A program made the position numbers and the translations under genes. A stretch of DNA of 64,000 nt from Marinobacterium_D sp050908845 (GTDB taxonomy: Bacteria; Pseudomonadota; Gammaproteobacteria; Pseudomonadales; Balneatricaceae): contig NZ_CP194171.1 of assembly GCF_050908845.1 (NCBI RefSeq), forward strand, positions 3,286,001 to 3,350,000, read 5' to 3'. The notes beneath the pieces were generated by a model, which worked only from the letters and a program-made list of their open reading frames with translations, searched no databases and was not told the origin of the DNA. The first letter of the stretch is position 1. Each line of letters opens with the position of its first letter. Below, piece after piece: positions 9,381 to 18,118 of the stretch.

Positions 9381-9863
9381 ATGCAGATTGCAGCGAACGC
9401 CGTTGTATCCATCCACTACACGCTGACTAATGCCGATGGCGCCAAGCTGGATAGCTCAGAAGGTCAGGAGCCGCTCGCGTACCTGCACGGTGCGAGCAAC
9501 ATCATTCCGGGCCTTGAGAACGCTCTCGTAGGCAAAAACGTCGGCGATAAGCTGAGCGTGACTGTCGATCCGGAAGAAGGCTACGGCCCGGTGCGTGAAG
9601 AACTGGTTCAGGAAGTAGATCGCTCCAACTTCGAAGGCATCGACGTGGTTGAGCCGGGCATGCAGTTCATGGCTCAGACTCCCTGGGGTCAGCAGCCGGT
9701 CACCGTCGTCAAGGTTGAAGGCGACAACGTCACTCTGGATGGCAACCACCCGCTGGCGGGCCAGACCCTGAGCTTCGACGTAGAAGTTGTTGAAGTACGT
9801 GAAGCTACCGAGGAAGAACTGTCCCACGGTCACGTACACGGCGAAGGCGGTCACGAGCACTGA
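9381..9863 (+). CDS. slyD: FKBP-type peptidyl-prolyl isomerase SlyD
   Basis: A 160-residue cytoplasmic prolyl isomerase and chaperone. The split FKBP domain has the insert-in-flap domain in the middle, with the typical DPEEGYGPV segment. The C-terminus is a short His-rich metal-binding tail (HGHVHGEGGHEH), shorter than in E. coli SlyD. ATG 9381 follows AGGAGAAACAAA. An upstream in-frame start at 9291 would add 30 unrelated residues and is rejected. A strong terminator follows directly, so it is a single-gene unit. Confidence 0.93.
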   Translation: MQIAANAVVSIHYTLTNADGAKLDSSEGQEPLAYLHGASNIIPGLENALVGKNVGDKLSVTVDPEEGYGPVREELVQEVDRSNFEGIDVVEPGMQFMAQTPWGQQPVTVVKVEGDNVTLDGNHPLAGQTLSFDVEVVEVREATEEELSHGHVHGEGGHEH

Positions 9864-9878
9864 TCACCCGCATAAGCT

Positions 9879-9909
9879 AAAAAGCCCGCACCGAGTTGCG
9901 GGTTTTTTT
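9879..9909 (+). terminator. Rho-independent terminator of slyD
   Basis: Stem CCCGCA/TGCGGG (9885-9890 with 9897-9902) with a 6-nt loop, followed by seven T residues. Confidence 0.9.
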
Positions 9910-10352
9910 GTGCCCAGTGTCAGAGACACCTTGGTAAAAAAAGGGAAAAGTCGTTAATACACAACAGGTAAGGAGTCACCCTGCCCTCATCAAGCAACGT
10001 CATCTCAACCTTCCCAAAAACTTTATATCAAAGCGCTATACCACCGTTCACAGATCAAAAAATATTGACTATCCTGCTGGCACGCCCTTCCACTATCAAA
10101 GGATTGTAGCCTTCCCCAAACGGGTATTGGCTCTTGCTATCATTACCGCGAGAAGCAAAGCCGCCCGCCTGAGCGAATATAAGCCAGCCCCAGCGGCTTT
10201 CTGGATAAGACAAACGTTCAGCGGCTTCTAATCTGGCATAAAACCAACAAGGAGAGAGACCTGCCTTCCAAGGGACTGAACCGGAAAATTGCAGAACACG
10301 TAAAAAGGAACCTTTACTACACTGATTGAGTGCTAAACAAGGAGAGCATTTC
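9910..10352. other. Intergenic region upstream of the sulfatase gene
   Basis: About 440 bp without a supportable gene. It is moderately AT-rich near 10000-10080. No promoter close to consensus, tRNA or riboswitch-like structure is recognised. It presumably holds the sulfatase promoter. Confidence 0.4.
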
Positions 10353-11891
10353 ATGAAGAGCCCAGCCAAACAACGCAACGGCCGCCTGGCAAGCGTATTT
10401 GCTTTAACACTGCTAGGAGCATCCAGCTTTACGCAGGCCGCCGACAAGCCGAACGTACTCGCCATCATGGTCGACGACGTCGCCCAGACCAGCATTGCTG
10501 CCTACAGCCACGGCATGCAGTACCCCACCCCGAACATCGACCGCATCGCCGATGAAGGCGCCCTGTTTACCGACCATTACGCCCAGCCCAGCTGCACCGC
10601 CGGTCGCGCCGCGTTCCTGATGGGACAACTGCCGATCCGCACGGGTCTGACCACTGTCGGTCAGCCCGGCAACCCGCTGGGTATTCAGAAGGAAGATCCC
10701 ACCCTGGCGGAAGTTCTCAAGGAAGAGGGCTATATGACCGCGCAGTTCGGCAAGAATCACCTCGGTGACCTGGACCAGCATCTGCCGACCCTGCATGGCT
10801 TCGATGAATTCTTCGGCAACCTTTACCACCTGAACGTCTCCGAAGAACCGGAGCAGGCCGACTATCCGACAAACCCGGAATTTGTTGAAAAATTCGGTCC
10901 CCGCGGCGTCATCGAGTCCTTTGCGACCGCCGATGGCGGGCAGACCGTCAAGGATACCGGACCGCTCACCACAGAGCGCATGAAGACCTTCGACGAAGAG
11001 GTTCTGGCTCGCTCACTGGACTTCATGGAACGAGCCGCCGAGGCCGACAAGCCTTTCTTCATCTGGCACGCGCCGAGCCGCATGCACGTCTACACCCACC
11101 TGAAAGAGGAAAGCCGTAACCTGGCGACGCCGATCAGCTCCGCCGAAGACCTCTTTGGCAGTGGCCTGATGGAGCACGACGGCCACGTGGGTCAGCTGCT
11201 CGACAAGCTGGACGAACTCGGTATCGCAGACAACACCATCGTTATCTACACCACCGACAACGGCCCCGAAAGCAGCTCCTGGCCGCACGCCGGCGTCACC
11301 AAGTTCCGTGGCGAGAAGATGACCACCTGGGAAGGTGGTGTGCGCGTGCCCTTCCTGGTGCGCTGGCCCGGCCATATCCCGGCAGGCCTGGAGCTGAACG
11401 GCATCTCTTCACATGAAGACGTTCTGCCCACCATTGCCGCAGCCGCAGGTCGCCCCAATGTCTCCGAGGAGCTCAAAGAGCGTGACCACGTGCTGATCGA
11501 CGGTTACAACAACCTGGATTACTGGCAAGGCAAGGCCGAAAAATCCGCCCGCAACTCCATCTTCTACTACTACGAAACCACCCTTTCCGCGGTGCGCGTC
11601 GGCCCCTGGAAGCTCCACTTCGCCAGCAAGCCGGGTGGCAAGTACTATGAGGATATGGTCAGCCACACCATGCCCAAGCTGTTCAACCTGCGAAAAGACC
11701 CGTACGAGCAGTATGACGGCGATATCGGTTTCCAGCAGGTGATGCGCAAGAGTTGGGTGCTGCAGCCGATTATCGCGCTGCTGAACGAGCACGTGGCCAC
11801 CTTCGCGGATTTCCCGCCGCGTCAGGAAGCTGCGTCTCTGGACGTGAACAAGGCGATCGAAGCCGCCAAGTCCGCCGCCGCGACCCGCTAA
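10353..11891 (+). CDS. Secreted arylsulfatase-type sulfatase
   Basis: A 512-residue alkaline-phosphatase-superfamily sulfatase with a signal peptide (cleavage near AA-DKPN, residue 30). Metal residues Asp41-Asp42 (MVDDV) and the formylglycine site Cys81 in PSCTAGRAAFLMG fit the CxAxR version of the sulfatase signature. FGKNHLGD and TTDNGPE supply further active-site residues. It should hydrolyse sulfate esters in the periplasm or outside; the substrate is not inferable. ATG 10353 follows AAGGAG at good spacing. No sulfatase-maturing enzyme is in the window. Confidence 0.9.
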   Translation: MKSPAKQRNGRLASVFALTLLGASSFTQAADKPNVLAIMVDDVAQTSIAAYSHGMQYPTPNIDRIADEGALFTDHYAQPSCTAGRAAFLMGQLPIRTGLTTVGQPGNPLGIQKEDPTLAEVLKEEGYMTAQFGKNHLGDLDQHLPTLHGFDEFFGNLYHLNVSEEPEQADYPTNPEFVEKFGPRGVIESFATADGGQTVKDTGPLTTERMKTFDEEVLARSLDFMERAAEADKPFFIWHAPSRMHVYTHLKEESRNLATPISSAEDLFGSGLMEHDGHVGQLLDKLDELGIADNTIVIYTTDNGPESSSWPHAGVTKFRGEKMTTWEGGVRVPFLVRWPGHIPAGLELNGISSHEDVLPTIAAAAGRPNVSEELKERDHVLIDGYNNLDYWQGKAEKSARNSIFYYYETTLSAVRVGPWKLHFASKPGGKYYEDMVSHTMPKLFNLRKDPYEQYDGDIGFQQVMRKSWVLQPIIALLNEHVATFADFPPRQEAASLDVNKAIEAAKSAAATR

Positions 11892-11921
11892 TCGGTTAAG
11901 CCGCTTCGCGAAGCGGCCACG

Positions 11922-11954
11922 AAAAAGCCCGCTTCCGAAAGGAGCGGGCTTTTC
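11922..11954. terminator. Bidirectional terminator between sulfatase and amt
   Basis: Stem AAGCCCGCT-t-CC / GG-AGCGGGCTT with a GAAA loop, T-rich on both strands, between two convergent genes. A second small hairpin, CCGCTTcgcgAAGCGG, lies just before it at 11901-11916. Confidence 0.88.
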
Positions 11955-11971
11955 TGTTTGCATCAGATCGA

Positions 11972-13180
11972 TCAGTCTTCAGAGGTGGCCTCGATGCGAT
12001 GAATACTCAGGTCGGCACCGTTAAATTCTTCCTCTTCACTCAGCCTCAACCCAACGACAGCTTTCACTGCGCCGTAAACGACCAGGGCGCCGACAACCGC
12101 CACAAGGATACCGGCAAGGCTACCTATCAGCTGCGACGTGAATGACACACCGCCCAGCCCTCCCAGGGACTCATTGCCGAAGATACCGGCAGCTATACCG
12201 CCCCAGACACCGCACAGGCCATGCAGCGGCCAGACCCCGAGCACATCATCGATTTTCCAGCGGTTCTGCAGCAGGGTGAATACCCAGACAAAAAGTCCAC
12301 CGGCAACCCCACCGATAGCCAGCGCTCCGATAGGATGCACCAGGTCAGACCCGGCGCAGATCGCAACCAGACCGGCCAGCGGCCCGTTATGGATAAAGCC
12401 GGGGTCGTTCTTACCCAATATCGTGGCAACAACGATACCACCCACCATTGCCATCAGGCTGTTTACCGCCACCAGCCCGGAGATACTATCCAGCGTCTGT
12501 GCCGACATGACGTTAAAACCAAACCAGCCGATACAGAGAATCCAGGCGCCCAATGCAAGGAACGGGATATTCGACGGCGGAAAAGCGACCAGCTTGTCGC
12601 CCCGGTAGCGGCCCCGGCGGATGCCCAGCAGCAACACCGCAACCAGTGCTATCCAGCCCCCCACCGCATGAACCACAACCGAACCGGCAAAATCGTGGAA
12701 AGGCGCACCAAAGCTGGCTTCAAGCCAGGCCTGAAAGCCATAATTGCCGTTCCAGATCATCCCCTCGTAAAAGGGATAGATCAGACCCACCGACAGAGCT
12801 GAGCAGGTCAAGAGCGGCCAAAAGCGGGCCCGCTCCGCGATACCACCGGAGACAATGGCCGGAATCGCCGCAGCAAAGGTCATCAGAAAGAAAAACTTGA
12901 CCAGATCATAGCCACTGCCCTGGGCAAGCGTCGCGGCATCGGTGAAGAAAGTAACGCCATAGGCGACCCAGTAACCGATAAAGAAATACGCCAGGGCCGA
13001 AAACCCGAAGTCGGTCATGATCTTGACCAGCGCATTGACCTGGTTCTTGCGGCGGACGGTACCCACCTCCAGAAACGCAAAGCCTGCGTGCATGGCGAAC
13101 ACCATGATCGCACCCATGAGAATAAAAAGGGTATTGGCGCCCTGGGTGAGCGTTTCTACCGCACTGTTGATCGTATCCAC
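11972..13180 (-). CDS. amt: Ammonium transporter, Amt family
   Basis: A 402-residue inner-membrane channel of the Amt/Mep/Rh family with about 11 membrane segments. Family motifs include DFAGSVVVHAVGGW (first pore His) and the second pore His in WPLHGLCGVWGG. It carries NH4+/NH3 into the cell. The start is GTG 13180, with AGGAGAGACT just upstream; a TTG at 13210 would place that ribosome site inside the gene. No glnK is adjacent. No sigma-54 promoter with correct spacing was found upstream. Confidence 0.9.
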   Translation of the reverse strand: MDTINSAVETLTQGANTLFILMGAIMVFAMHAGFAFLEVGTVRRKNQVNALVKIMTDFGFSALAYFFIGYWVAYGVTFFTDAATLAQGSGYDLVKFFFLMTFAAAIPAIVSGGIAERARFWPLLTCSALSVGLIYPFYEGMIWNGNYGFQAWLEASFGAPFHDFAGSVVVHAVGGWIALVAVLLLGIRRGRYRGDKLVAFPPSNIPFLALGAWILCIGWFGFNVMSAQTLDSISGLVAVNSLMAMVGGIVVATILGKNDPGFIHNGPLAGLVAICAGSDLVHPIGALAIGGVAGGLFVWVFTLLQNRWKIDDVLGVWPLHGLCGVWGGIAAGIFGNESLGGLGGVSFTSQLIGSLAGILVAVVGALVVYGAVKAVVGLRLSEEEEFNGADLSIHRIEATSED

Positions 13181-13400
13181 AGTCTCTCCTATCTTATATT
13201 TTTCGCACAACCAAGGGGCGCTTTGAATTTATTCGCACTCTTATGGGGCGTTTATTTCATTTTCGATCAGCACTGCTTTCACACCGAAGTCTTTCTGCAC
13301 CTCAGAGGGCACACGCCTGCAAGCCAAATAAAAAATGGCACCGACTTAATGCAAAATAAAGCAGCGCGCACCAATATAAGCAATATTTGCGCCATAAATT
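13181..13400 (-). other. Upstream region of amt
   Basis: AT-rich leader containing pieces that resemble NtrC half-sites (GGTGCG, GCACC). None is a full palindrome and no -24/-12 element has correct spacing, so nitrogen control is possible but not shown. Confidence 0.3.
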
Positions 13401-13695
13401 AGTGCACCCCAGACCACCCGTTAACAGGCGTCAGGGTCCGGACACTGCGAACTAGCCCACGACCGGATTCAGGTGAGGAGAATAAAAAGAAGTGAGTGGC
13501 AAGGCTGAACTGCCCACCGCGCAAGCGCACCCCCACGGCCACGAGCAAAATGCTGACGGCGATCATCACCTCGACAGACGCTGGCAGCAGAGACACCAGA
13601 CCAGGCTTAGCCAACAAAAGGACGGTTGAATGCGCCAGGGTAAAAACGGTGACGGTTTTCAGATACAGCGGCCAACCTGCGGCCTAGAGACAACG
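13400..13695 (-). pseudogene. HupE/UreJ-like membrane protein fragment
   Basis: Read on the minus strand, about 13440-13690 encodes a hydrophobic stretch beginning WPLYLKTVTVFTLAHS and continuing through VEVMIAVSILLVAVG. This resembles the central His-containing segment of HupE/UreJ-type (nickel/cobalt-like) transporters, whose typical pattern is TLAHSxT then VExxIALSI. An in-frame stop lies just upstream of the match and the usual C-terminal helices are absent, so this looks like a decayed fragment. Family identity is from memory of the motif only. Confidence 0.38.
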
Positions 13696-13792
13696 CCGCT
13701 GACCACAAGGGATCGCAAGTGTATGAAGCAAGCGCCCCTCAGGAGTGGAGAAGCGCCTGCTTAGGGCAACAGCTATTTATCGTCGCTCTTAA

Positions 13793-14200
13793 ACCACCTG
13801 CTATGGAGGTGGTGATCGGTCAGTCAGGGCTAAGCCTGTTTCGTGCCTCACTGATAACAGGGCTCGATGTCTCATAGTTATCTGAGCACATCAATCTCTC
13901 CCCTTTGGCGTAGCCGAGCATCGGAGGCTGAAAGAGAGGCAAGGGACAGGCTGTTTGAGGCGTAGCCGAGTTTCCTGTCCCGCTCTTTCAGACGAGAAGC
14001 GCAGGGAAGTCGGCGTAGCCGACCAAGCCATAGGGGCGGCTAGGGATTGCCAAGGGATTTTCCGTAAAATCCCTTGGCTCGCCAGCAGGCGAAACCGGTG
14101 CTTGAGAAGAGCACTAAGCAGGATGATATCTCCATTAGTGCAGTATCGCGCAGGCTCCCTTATAGGGAACTCCATGCAAAGCCACCTGCCATTCAGGTGG
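13793..14200. mobile_element. Possible non-autonomous IS200/IS605-type relic
   Basis: Two hairpins with related stems bound this stretch: ACCACCT-gctatgg-AGGTGGT at 13793-13813 and CCACCTG-ccatt-CAGGTGG at 14182-14200. Subterminal hairpins with an AGCCACC...GGTGGATTTTTAC style right end are characteristic of IS200/IS605 elements. No TnpA or TnpB ORF lies between them, and the interior carries the structured repeat at 13898. The right hairpin sits 5 bp beyond the rlmKL stop and may also work as its terminator. The identification rests on end structure only. Confidence 0.33.
13898..14098. repeat. Dispersed structured repeat, copy A (uninterrupted)
   Basis: About 200 bp, matched by a second copy at 57532-57685 plus 58936-59017. 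It has three strong hairpins. I: CTGAAAGAG/CTCTTTCAG (13928-13936 with 13983-13991) with inner stem GGGACAGG/CCTGTCCC. II: GTCGGC-gta-GCCGAC (14009-14023). III: CCAAGGGATTTT/AAAATCCCTTGG (14050-14077). It ends in CTCGCCAGCAGGCGAAACCGG. Stem bases differ from copy B in paired fashion (see findings). No ORF crosses it convincingly. Confidence 0.8.
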
Positions 14201-14204
14201 ATTT

Positions 14205-16328
14205 TTACTTGTGCCGAATCTCAAACACGCAGTGGATACGTGAGTTACGCTTGAAATCCGGGTCTAGCGTCGCCGGCGTGATATCGCGGATAGCAAACGC
14301 CTCCAGCGCTTCATAATCGAGACTGAAGCGACGGTAGTTGTTGGAGAAGATCAACAGACCATCCGGGCGCAGCAGCTCCATGGCATCCTTGATCAGGCGC
14401 ACATGGTCACGCTGCACATCCAGCACATCCTGCATCCGCTTGGAGTTGGAGAAGGTAGGCGGATCCATGAAGATCAGATCAAAGCGCTCCTTGCGAGGAC
14501 GCGACAGCCACTTGAAGCAGTCCTCCTGCACCAGCAGATGTTTGGCCGGGTCGGCCCCATTCAGCGCCAGGTTCTGACGCGCCCACTCCACATAGGTCGA
14601 AGACATATCGACACTGGTCGTGCTCTTTGCACCGCCGACCAGGGCATGAACACTGGCGGATGCGGTGTAGCAGAACAGGTTCAGCATATCCTTGTCTTTG
14701 GCCTGCTGCTGGATCAGCCGGCGTACCGGGCGATGGTCCAGGAACAGCCCGGAGTCCAGGTAGTCGTGCAGGTTGACCCGCAGCCTGCAGCCATGCTCCT
14801 CGACCGTAAAGAAATGACCGATCTCGTCGTGACGGTTGTACTGATCCGTACCCGACTGACGTTTGCGCTGCTTCAGCACCACCTGGTCCGGCGTCAGCTC
14901 AAACACCTGCTGCACCACCTTCATCACGTCCTGCACACGCTCAAACGCCTTTACCTTATCGACACTGGCCGGCGGCGCATACTCCTGCACCATCACCATG
15001 GAGTCATAGCAGTCCACCGCCACCGAATATTCGGGAATATCGGCATCATAGGCGCGGAAGCAGCTGATTCCTTCCTTCTTGCGCCAGCGTGCCATCTGCT
15101 TGAGGTTCTTGCGCAGGCGGTTCTCGAACATCTGCGCCTGATCGGACAGCTTATGGGTTTCTGTCGCAGCAGGCTCTTCACGCTCATGTACCTGGAACAT
15201 CAACAACTGGCTCGGAATGCTGCCGTTGAACATGCGGTACTGCTTGTCCGCACGCAGCTTCATCACCTTGCACAGCTCAGGGTTACCGGTGAAAACGCCG
15301 ACACGCCAGTTCATAAAGTGAGCCCGGAGAAGCTGTCCGAACAAGCGGTAAAGGAACATCAGCTCCGACTCTTCACCGAGGCGCTCACCATAGGGCGGAT
15401 TGGTGATGACAAGGCCCGGTTCGATACCCTGCGGCTGCTTCAGCCCGGCGAGTTCCTGCTGACGGAAGCTGATAAAGCGGTCAACGCCAGCCTGACGGGC
15501 GTTATGTTTTGCCTTGTTCAGCACCTTGTCATCCGCATCGAAGCCGAACGCCTGAATCGTGCAACGCTCCAGACCAGCAGTGCGGCGCTGCTTGGCCTCA
15601 TCCACCAGCTGCTGCCAGAGCGCCGATTGATGACCGGGCCAGAAACTGAAACCAAACTGATTACGCAGCAGACCCGGCGCCGTATCCGTTGCCATCAACA
15701 GCCCCTCCACCAGCAGTGTACCGGAGCCACACATGGGATCGAGCAACGGAGTGCCTGCCGCCATCTCTGGCCAGCCGGCACGGATCAGCACCGCTGCCGC
15801 CAGGTTCTCCTTCATCGGCGCGGCCCCCGCCTGCTGGCGGTAGCCGCGGCGATGAAGACTCTCACCGGAGAGGTCCAGGGCAACGCTGGCCTTGCCTTTC
15901 GCCAGATGTACGTTGATCCGCAGATCCGGACGGGTACGCTCCACCGTAGGCCGCTTGCCGGTAGCTGCACGCATCTGATCGACAACCGCATCCTTGACCT
16001 TCAAAGCCCCGAAATGGGTGTTGTTGATCGACCGGCTCTTACCGCTGAAATCGACACAGAAGGTGCCCAGCGCCCGCAAATGCTCCAGCCAGTCCACCGT
16101 CTGCACCAGGCTGTAAAGCTGGTCGGCCGTTTCCACCTCAGACTCAACCAGTTGAAGCAGCACGCGGTTGGCCAGTCGTGACCAGAGACAGATGCGATAA
16201 GCCAGCTCGAGCTCACCCTCGGCATACACACCGGCAACGGTCTGCTTTACGGTTTCGGCACCGAGCGCGGACAGTTCCTGCTCCAGCAGTTGCTCTATTC
16301 CCTTGGGGCAGGTAACGAAAAATCTCAT
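14205..16328 (-). CDS. rlmL: Bifunctional 23S rRNA methyltransferase RlmKL
   Basis: A 707-residue fusion of RlmL (23S rRNA G2445 N2-methylation) and RlmK (G2069 N7-methylation). An N-terminal THUMP-containing region (about 1-155) is followed by the first SAM methyltransferase domain, with DPMCGSGTLLVEG and catalytic NPPYGERLG. The second domain has NLFCYTASASVHA and DPPTFSNSKRM. The length matches E. coli RlmKL (702). It lies next to rmf and pyrD, a clustering familiar in gammaproteobacteria. Confidence 0.95.
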   Translation of the reverse strand: MRFFVTCPKGIEQLLEQELSALGAETVKQTVAGVYAEGELELAYRICLWSRLANRVLLQLVESEVETADQLYSLVQTVDWLEHLRALGTFCVDFSGKSRSINNTHFGALKVKDAVVDQMRAATGKRPTVERTRPDLRINVHLAKGKASVALDLSGESLHRRGYRQQAGAAPMKENLAAAVLIRAGWPEMAAGTPLLDPMCGSGTLLVEGLLMATDTAPGLLRNQFGFSFWPGHQSALWQQLVDEAKQRRTAGLERCTIQAFGFDADDKVLNKAKHNARQAGVDRFISFRQQELAGLKQPQGIEPGLVITNPPYGERLGEESELMFLYRLFGQLLRAHFMNWRVGVFTGNPELCKVMKLRADKQYRMFNGSIPSQLLMFQVHEREEPAATETHKLSDQAQMFENRLRKNLKQMARWRKKEGISCFRAYDADIPEYSVAVDCYDSMVMVQEYAPPASVDKVKAFERVQDVMKVVQQVFELTPDQVVLKQRKRQSGTDQYNRHDEIGHFFTVEEHGCRLRVNLHDYLDSGLFLDHRPVRRLIQQQAKDKDMLNLFCYTASASVHALVGGAKSTTSVDMSSTYVEWARQNLALNGADPAKHLLVQEDCFKWLSRPRKERFDLIFMDPPTFSNSKRMQDVLDVQRDHVRLIKDAMELLRPDGLLIFSNNYRRFSLDYEALEAFAIRDITPATLDPDFKRNSRIHCVFEIRHK

Positions 16329-16634
16329 TTCAGACAGGGCTCCAGCGTGGGCGATTCAGCTCAGATTCAGTTTTTTGGCCATGTGAAATATTTTCACGGC
16401 ACGGAACTAAATTTCAGTTAGGTTACAAGTTCTTGAAATTAAAGTTATTTTGCAACCGCGTCATAATTCCCGCTATCAGAAAATTATTACAAATAGGTAT
16501 TTTAAATTACACCTCGAACCGGGGTTCGGGATATGAATGGTTCTGAGGCGACGGCGGTTAGTCACCTCAAGCGTCAAGCGTGTCGGTATTCCCCGGCGCG
16601 CCACTTCGAAGAATAGAACAATGCGAGGCGCAAT
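16329..16634. other. Divergent control region rlmKL/rmf
   Basis: A 306-bp AT-rich region between the divergent rlmKL and rmf genes. It carries TTTTGCAA and TCATAAT elements near 16450-16470 that could belong to an rmf promoter, but the spacing is not convincing. No gene is seen. Confidence 0.35.
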
Positions 16635-16841
16635 ATGAAAAAACAGAAACGGGATCGTACCTCAACTCTGTTCAACCGCGGTTTTCAGGCGGGTATCTGT
16701 GGTAAATCCCAGAGCGAATGCCCGGTCCAGGCAACGGAACTTAGAAGCCACTGGATGAGCGGTTGGCGTGAAGGACGCGAGGCTCACTGGAGTGGAATGT
16801 CCGGCGTTTCTGCAATTCAGGCTAACCCATCACTACATTAA
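16635..16841 (+). CDS. rmf: Ribosome modulation factor
   Basis: A 68-residue basic protein of the Rmf family, which binds the 30S subunit and drives 70S dimerisation into 100S particles in stationary phase. Recognisable family pattern: MKKQKRDR, then FNRGFQAG, then CP and WMSGWREGRE. ATG 16635 follows GAGGCGCAAT. It is slightly longer than the E. coli protein (55), as is usual in Pseudomonas-like relatives. It is transcribed toward pyrD, which lies on the other strand. Confidence 0.93.
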   Translation: MKKQKRDRTSTLFNRGFQAGICGKSQSECPVQATELRSHWMSGWREGREAHWSGMSGVSAIQANPSLH

Positions 16842-16914
16842 CCTTTAACTTCTAACATCACTCTATTTTCGCCCGGGCTCTAACCCCACCCAAGGGCCCC
16901 GGCCAGGATGCTGA

Positions 16915-17949
16915 TCAGCGCTTAGCGCTGTTCAGCATCGCAATCTCTCTTACCGCATCCCTGACCAGAGCCGGACCGCCATAAATAAAGCCGGTATAGA
17001 TCTGTACCAGACTGGCACCTGCCTCTATCTTCTCAGCCGCATCAAAGCCTTCACAGATGCCACCGACGCCGATAATCGGCAGAGCGCCCCCCAGTTCCTT
17101 CGAAAGGGACCGGATCGCCGTATTGGAAAACTGTCTGACCGGCTCGCCACTGAGACCTCCGGCTTCTTTTGCCAGCGGGGAATCCTCAACGCCCTCGCGG
17201 GAAAGCGTTGTATTGGTAGCGATCACCGCGTCCATCTCGTAGGTCTTCAGTGATCCGGCCACCAGACCGAACTCCTCTTCGTTCATATCGGGCGCGATTT
17301 TGACGGCGATCGGCACATAACGACCATACACGCGGGTCAGCCGGGCCTGTTCGGTTTTCAGCGCATCCAGCAGGCTGTTAAGCGATTCACCAAACTGCAG
17401 CGTACGCAGGCCCGGCGTATTCGGAGAGGACACATTGACGGTGATATAGCTCGCGCGGTCATACACCTTACGCAGGCACAACAGGTAGTCGTCGTTGGCC
17501 TTGTTATTGGGCGTATCCTTGTTCTTGCCGATATTGATGCCGAGCACACCCCGGTAACGACTGCGTTCCAGGTTAACCAGCAGCTGGTCAACACCGTCGT
17601 TGTTAAAGCCCATGCGATTGATGATCGCCCGGTGCTCGGGCAAGCGGAAAAGTCGCGGCTTGGGGTTACCTGCCTGGGGCCTCGGCGTAACCGTGCCTAC
17701 CTCGACAAAGCCGAAGCCCATGGCCGCCAGACCGTCAACGGCCGAGCCATTCTTGTCCAGACCGGCCGCCAGACCGACGGGGTTAGGAAAGCGGATACCC
17801 ATGACCTCCACCGGCGTCGAATGTTCCGGTGCCTTGAGCATACGGTCGAGCCCGAGCGATGAGCACAGCGACAGACTACCCAGAGCCATCTCATGCGCCT
17901 TTTCGGGATCAAGTTTAAACATCAATGCGCGAGCCAGGTCGTAGAGCAT
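16915..17949 (-). CDS. pyrD: Dihydroorotate dehydrogenase (quinone), class 2
   Basis: A 344-residue membrane-associated flavoenzyme oxidising dihydroorotate to orotate with quinone as acceptor, the fourth step of pyrimidine synthesis. The N-terminal extension (LARALMFKLDPEKAHEMAL) marks class 2. FMN and substrate motifs include NPVGLAAGLDKNG, INRMGFNNDG, VNVSSPNTPGLR (catalytic Ser) and GVGGI. It is full length with no anomalies. It is convergent with rmf, 73 bp apart. Confidence 0.96.
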   Translation of the reverse strand: MLYDLARALMFKLDPEKAHEMALGSLSLCSSLGLDRMLKAPEHSTPVEVMGIRFPNPVGLAAGLDKNGSAVDGLAAMGFGFVEVGTVTPRPQAGNPKPRLFRLPEHRAIINRMGFNNDGVDQLLVNLERSRYRGVLGINIGKNKDTPNNKANDDYLLCLRKVYDRASYITVNVSSPNTPGLRTLQFGESLNSLLDALKTEQARLTRVYGRYVPIAVKIAPDMNEEEFGLVAGSLKTYEMDAVIATNTTLSREGVEDSPLAKEAGGLSGEPVRQFSNTAIRSLSKELGGALPIIGVGGICEGFDAAEKIEAGASLVQIYTGFIYGGPALVRDAVREIAMLNSAKR

Positions 17950-18118
17950 GGTTCCTCATCAGGCACAAAAAAATGATTGGGCATTATAACGGTCTGCCAG
18001 CACATTGGCACCTCAGGGATGCTCTACACTGGCCAATAGCCTGGTTTAAATTGTTTCAATAGTGGCGAGTTATGCAGGCTATTTGAGAAAAAACCGGGCC
18101 AGTTAGCCGCCTCGGCGT

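Noticed and set aside
10055..10495. 146-codon minus-strand ORF upstream of the sulfatase
   Set aside because: It overlaps the sulfatase start antisense, has no ribosome site or motif, and is likely noncoding.
13181..13400. NtrC/sigma-54 control of amt
   Set aside because: GGTGCG and GGCACC strings occur, but the doublet spacing is wrong for a -24/-12 promoter and no full NtrC palindrome is visible.
13496..13687. 63-codon plus-strand ORF
   Set aside because: No similarity or ribosome site; the opposite strand carries the more meaningful HupE-like fragment.
14403..16181. 592-codon plus-strand open frame
   Set aside because: It lies wholly antisense to rlmKL, has biased composition rich in His, Gln and Leu typical of shadow frames, and shows no domain.
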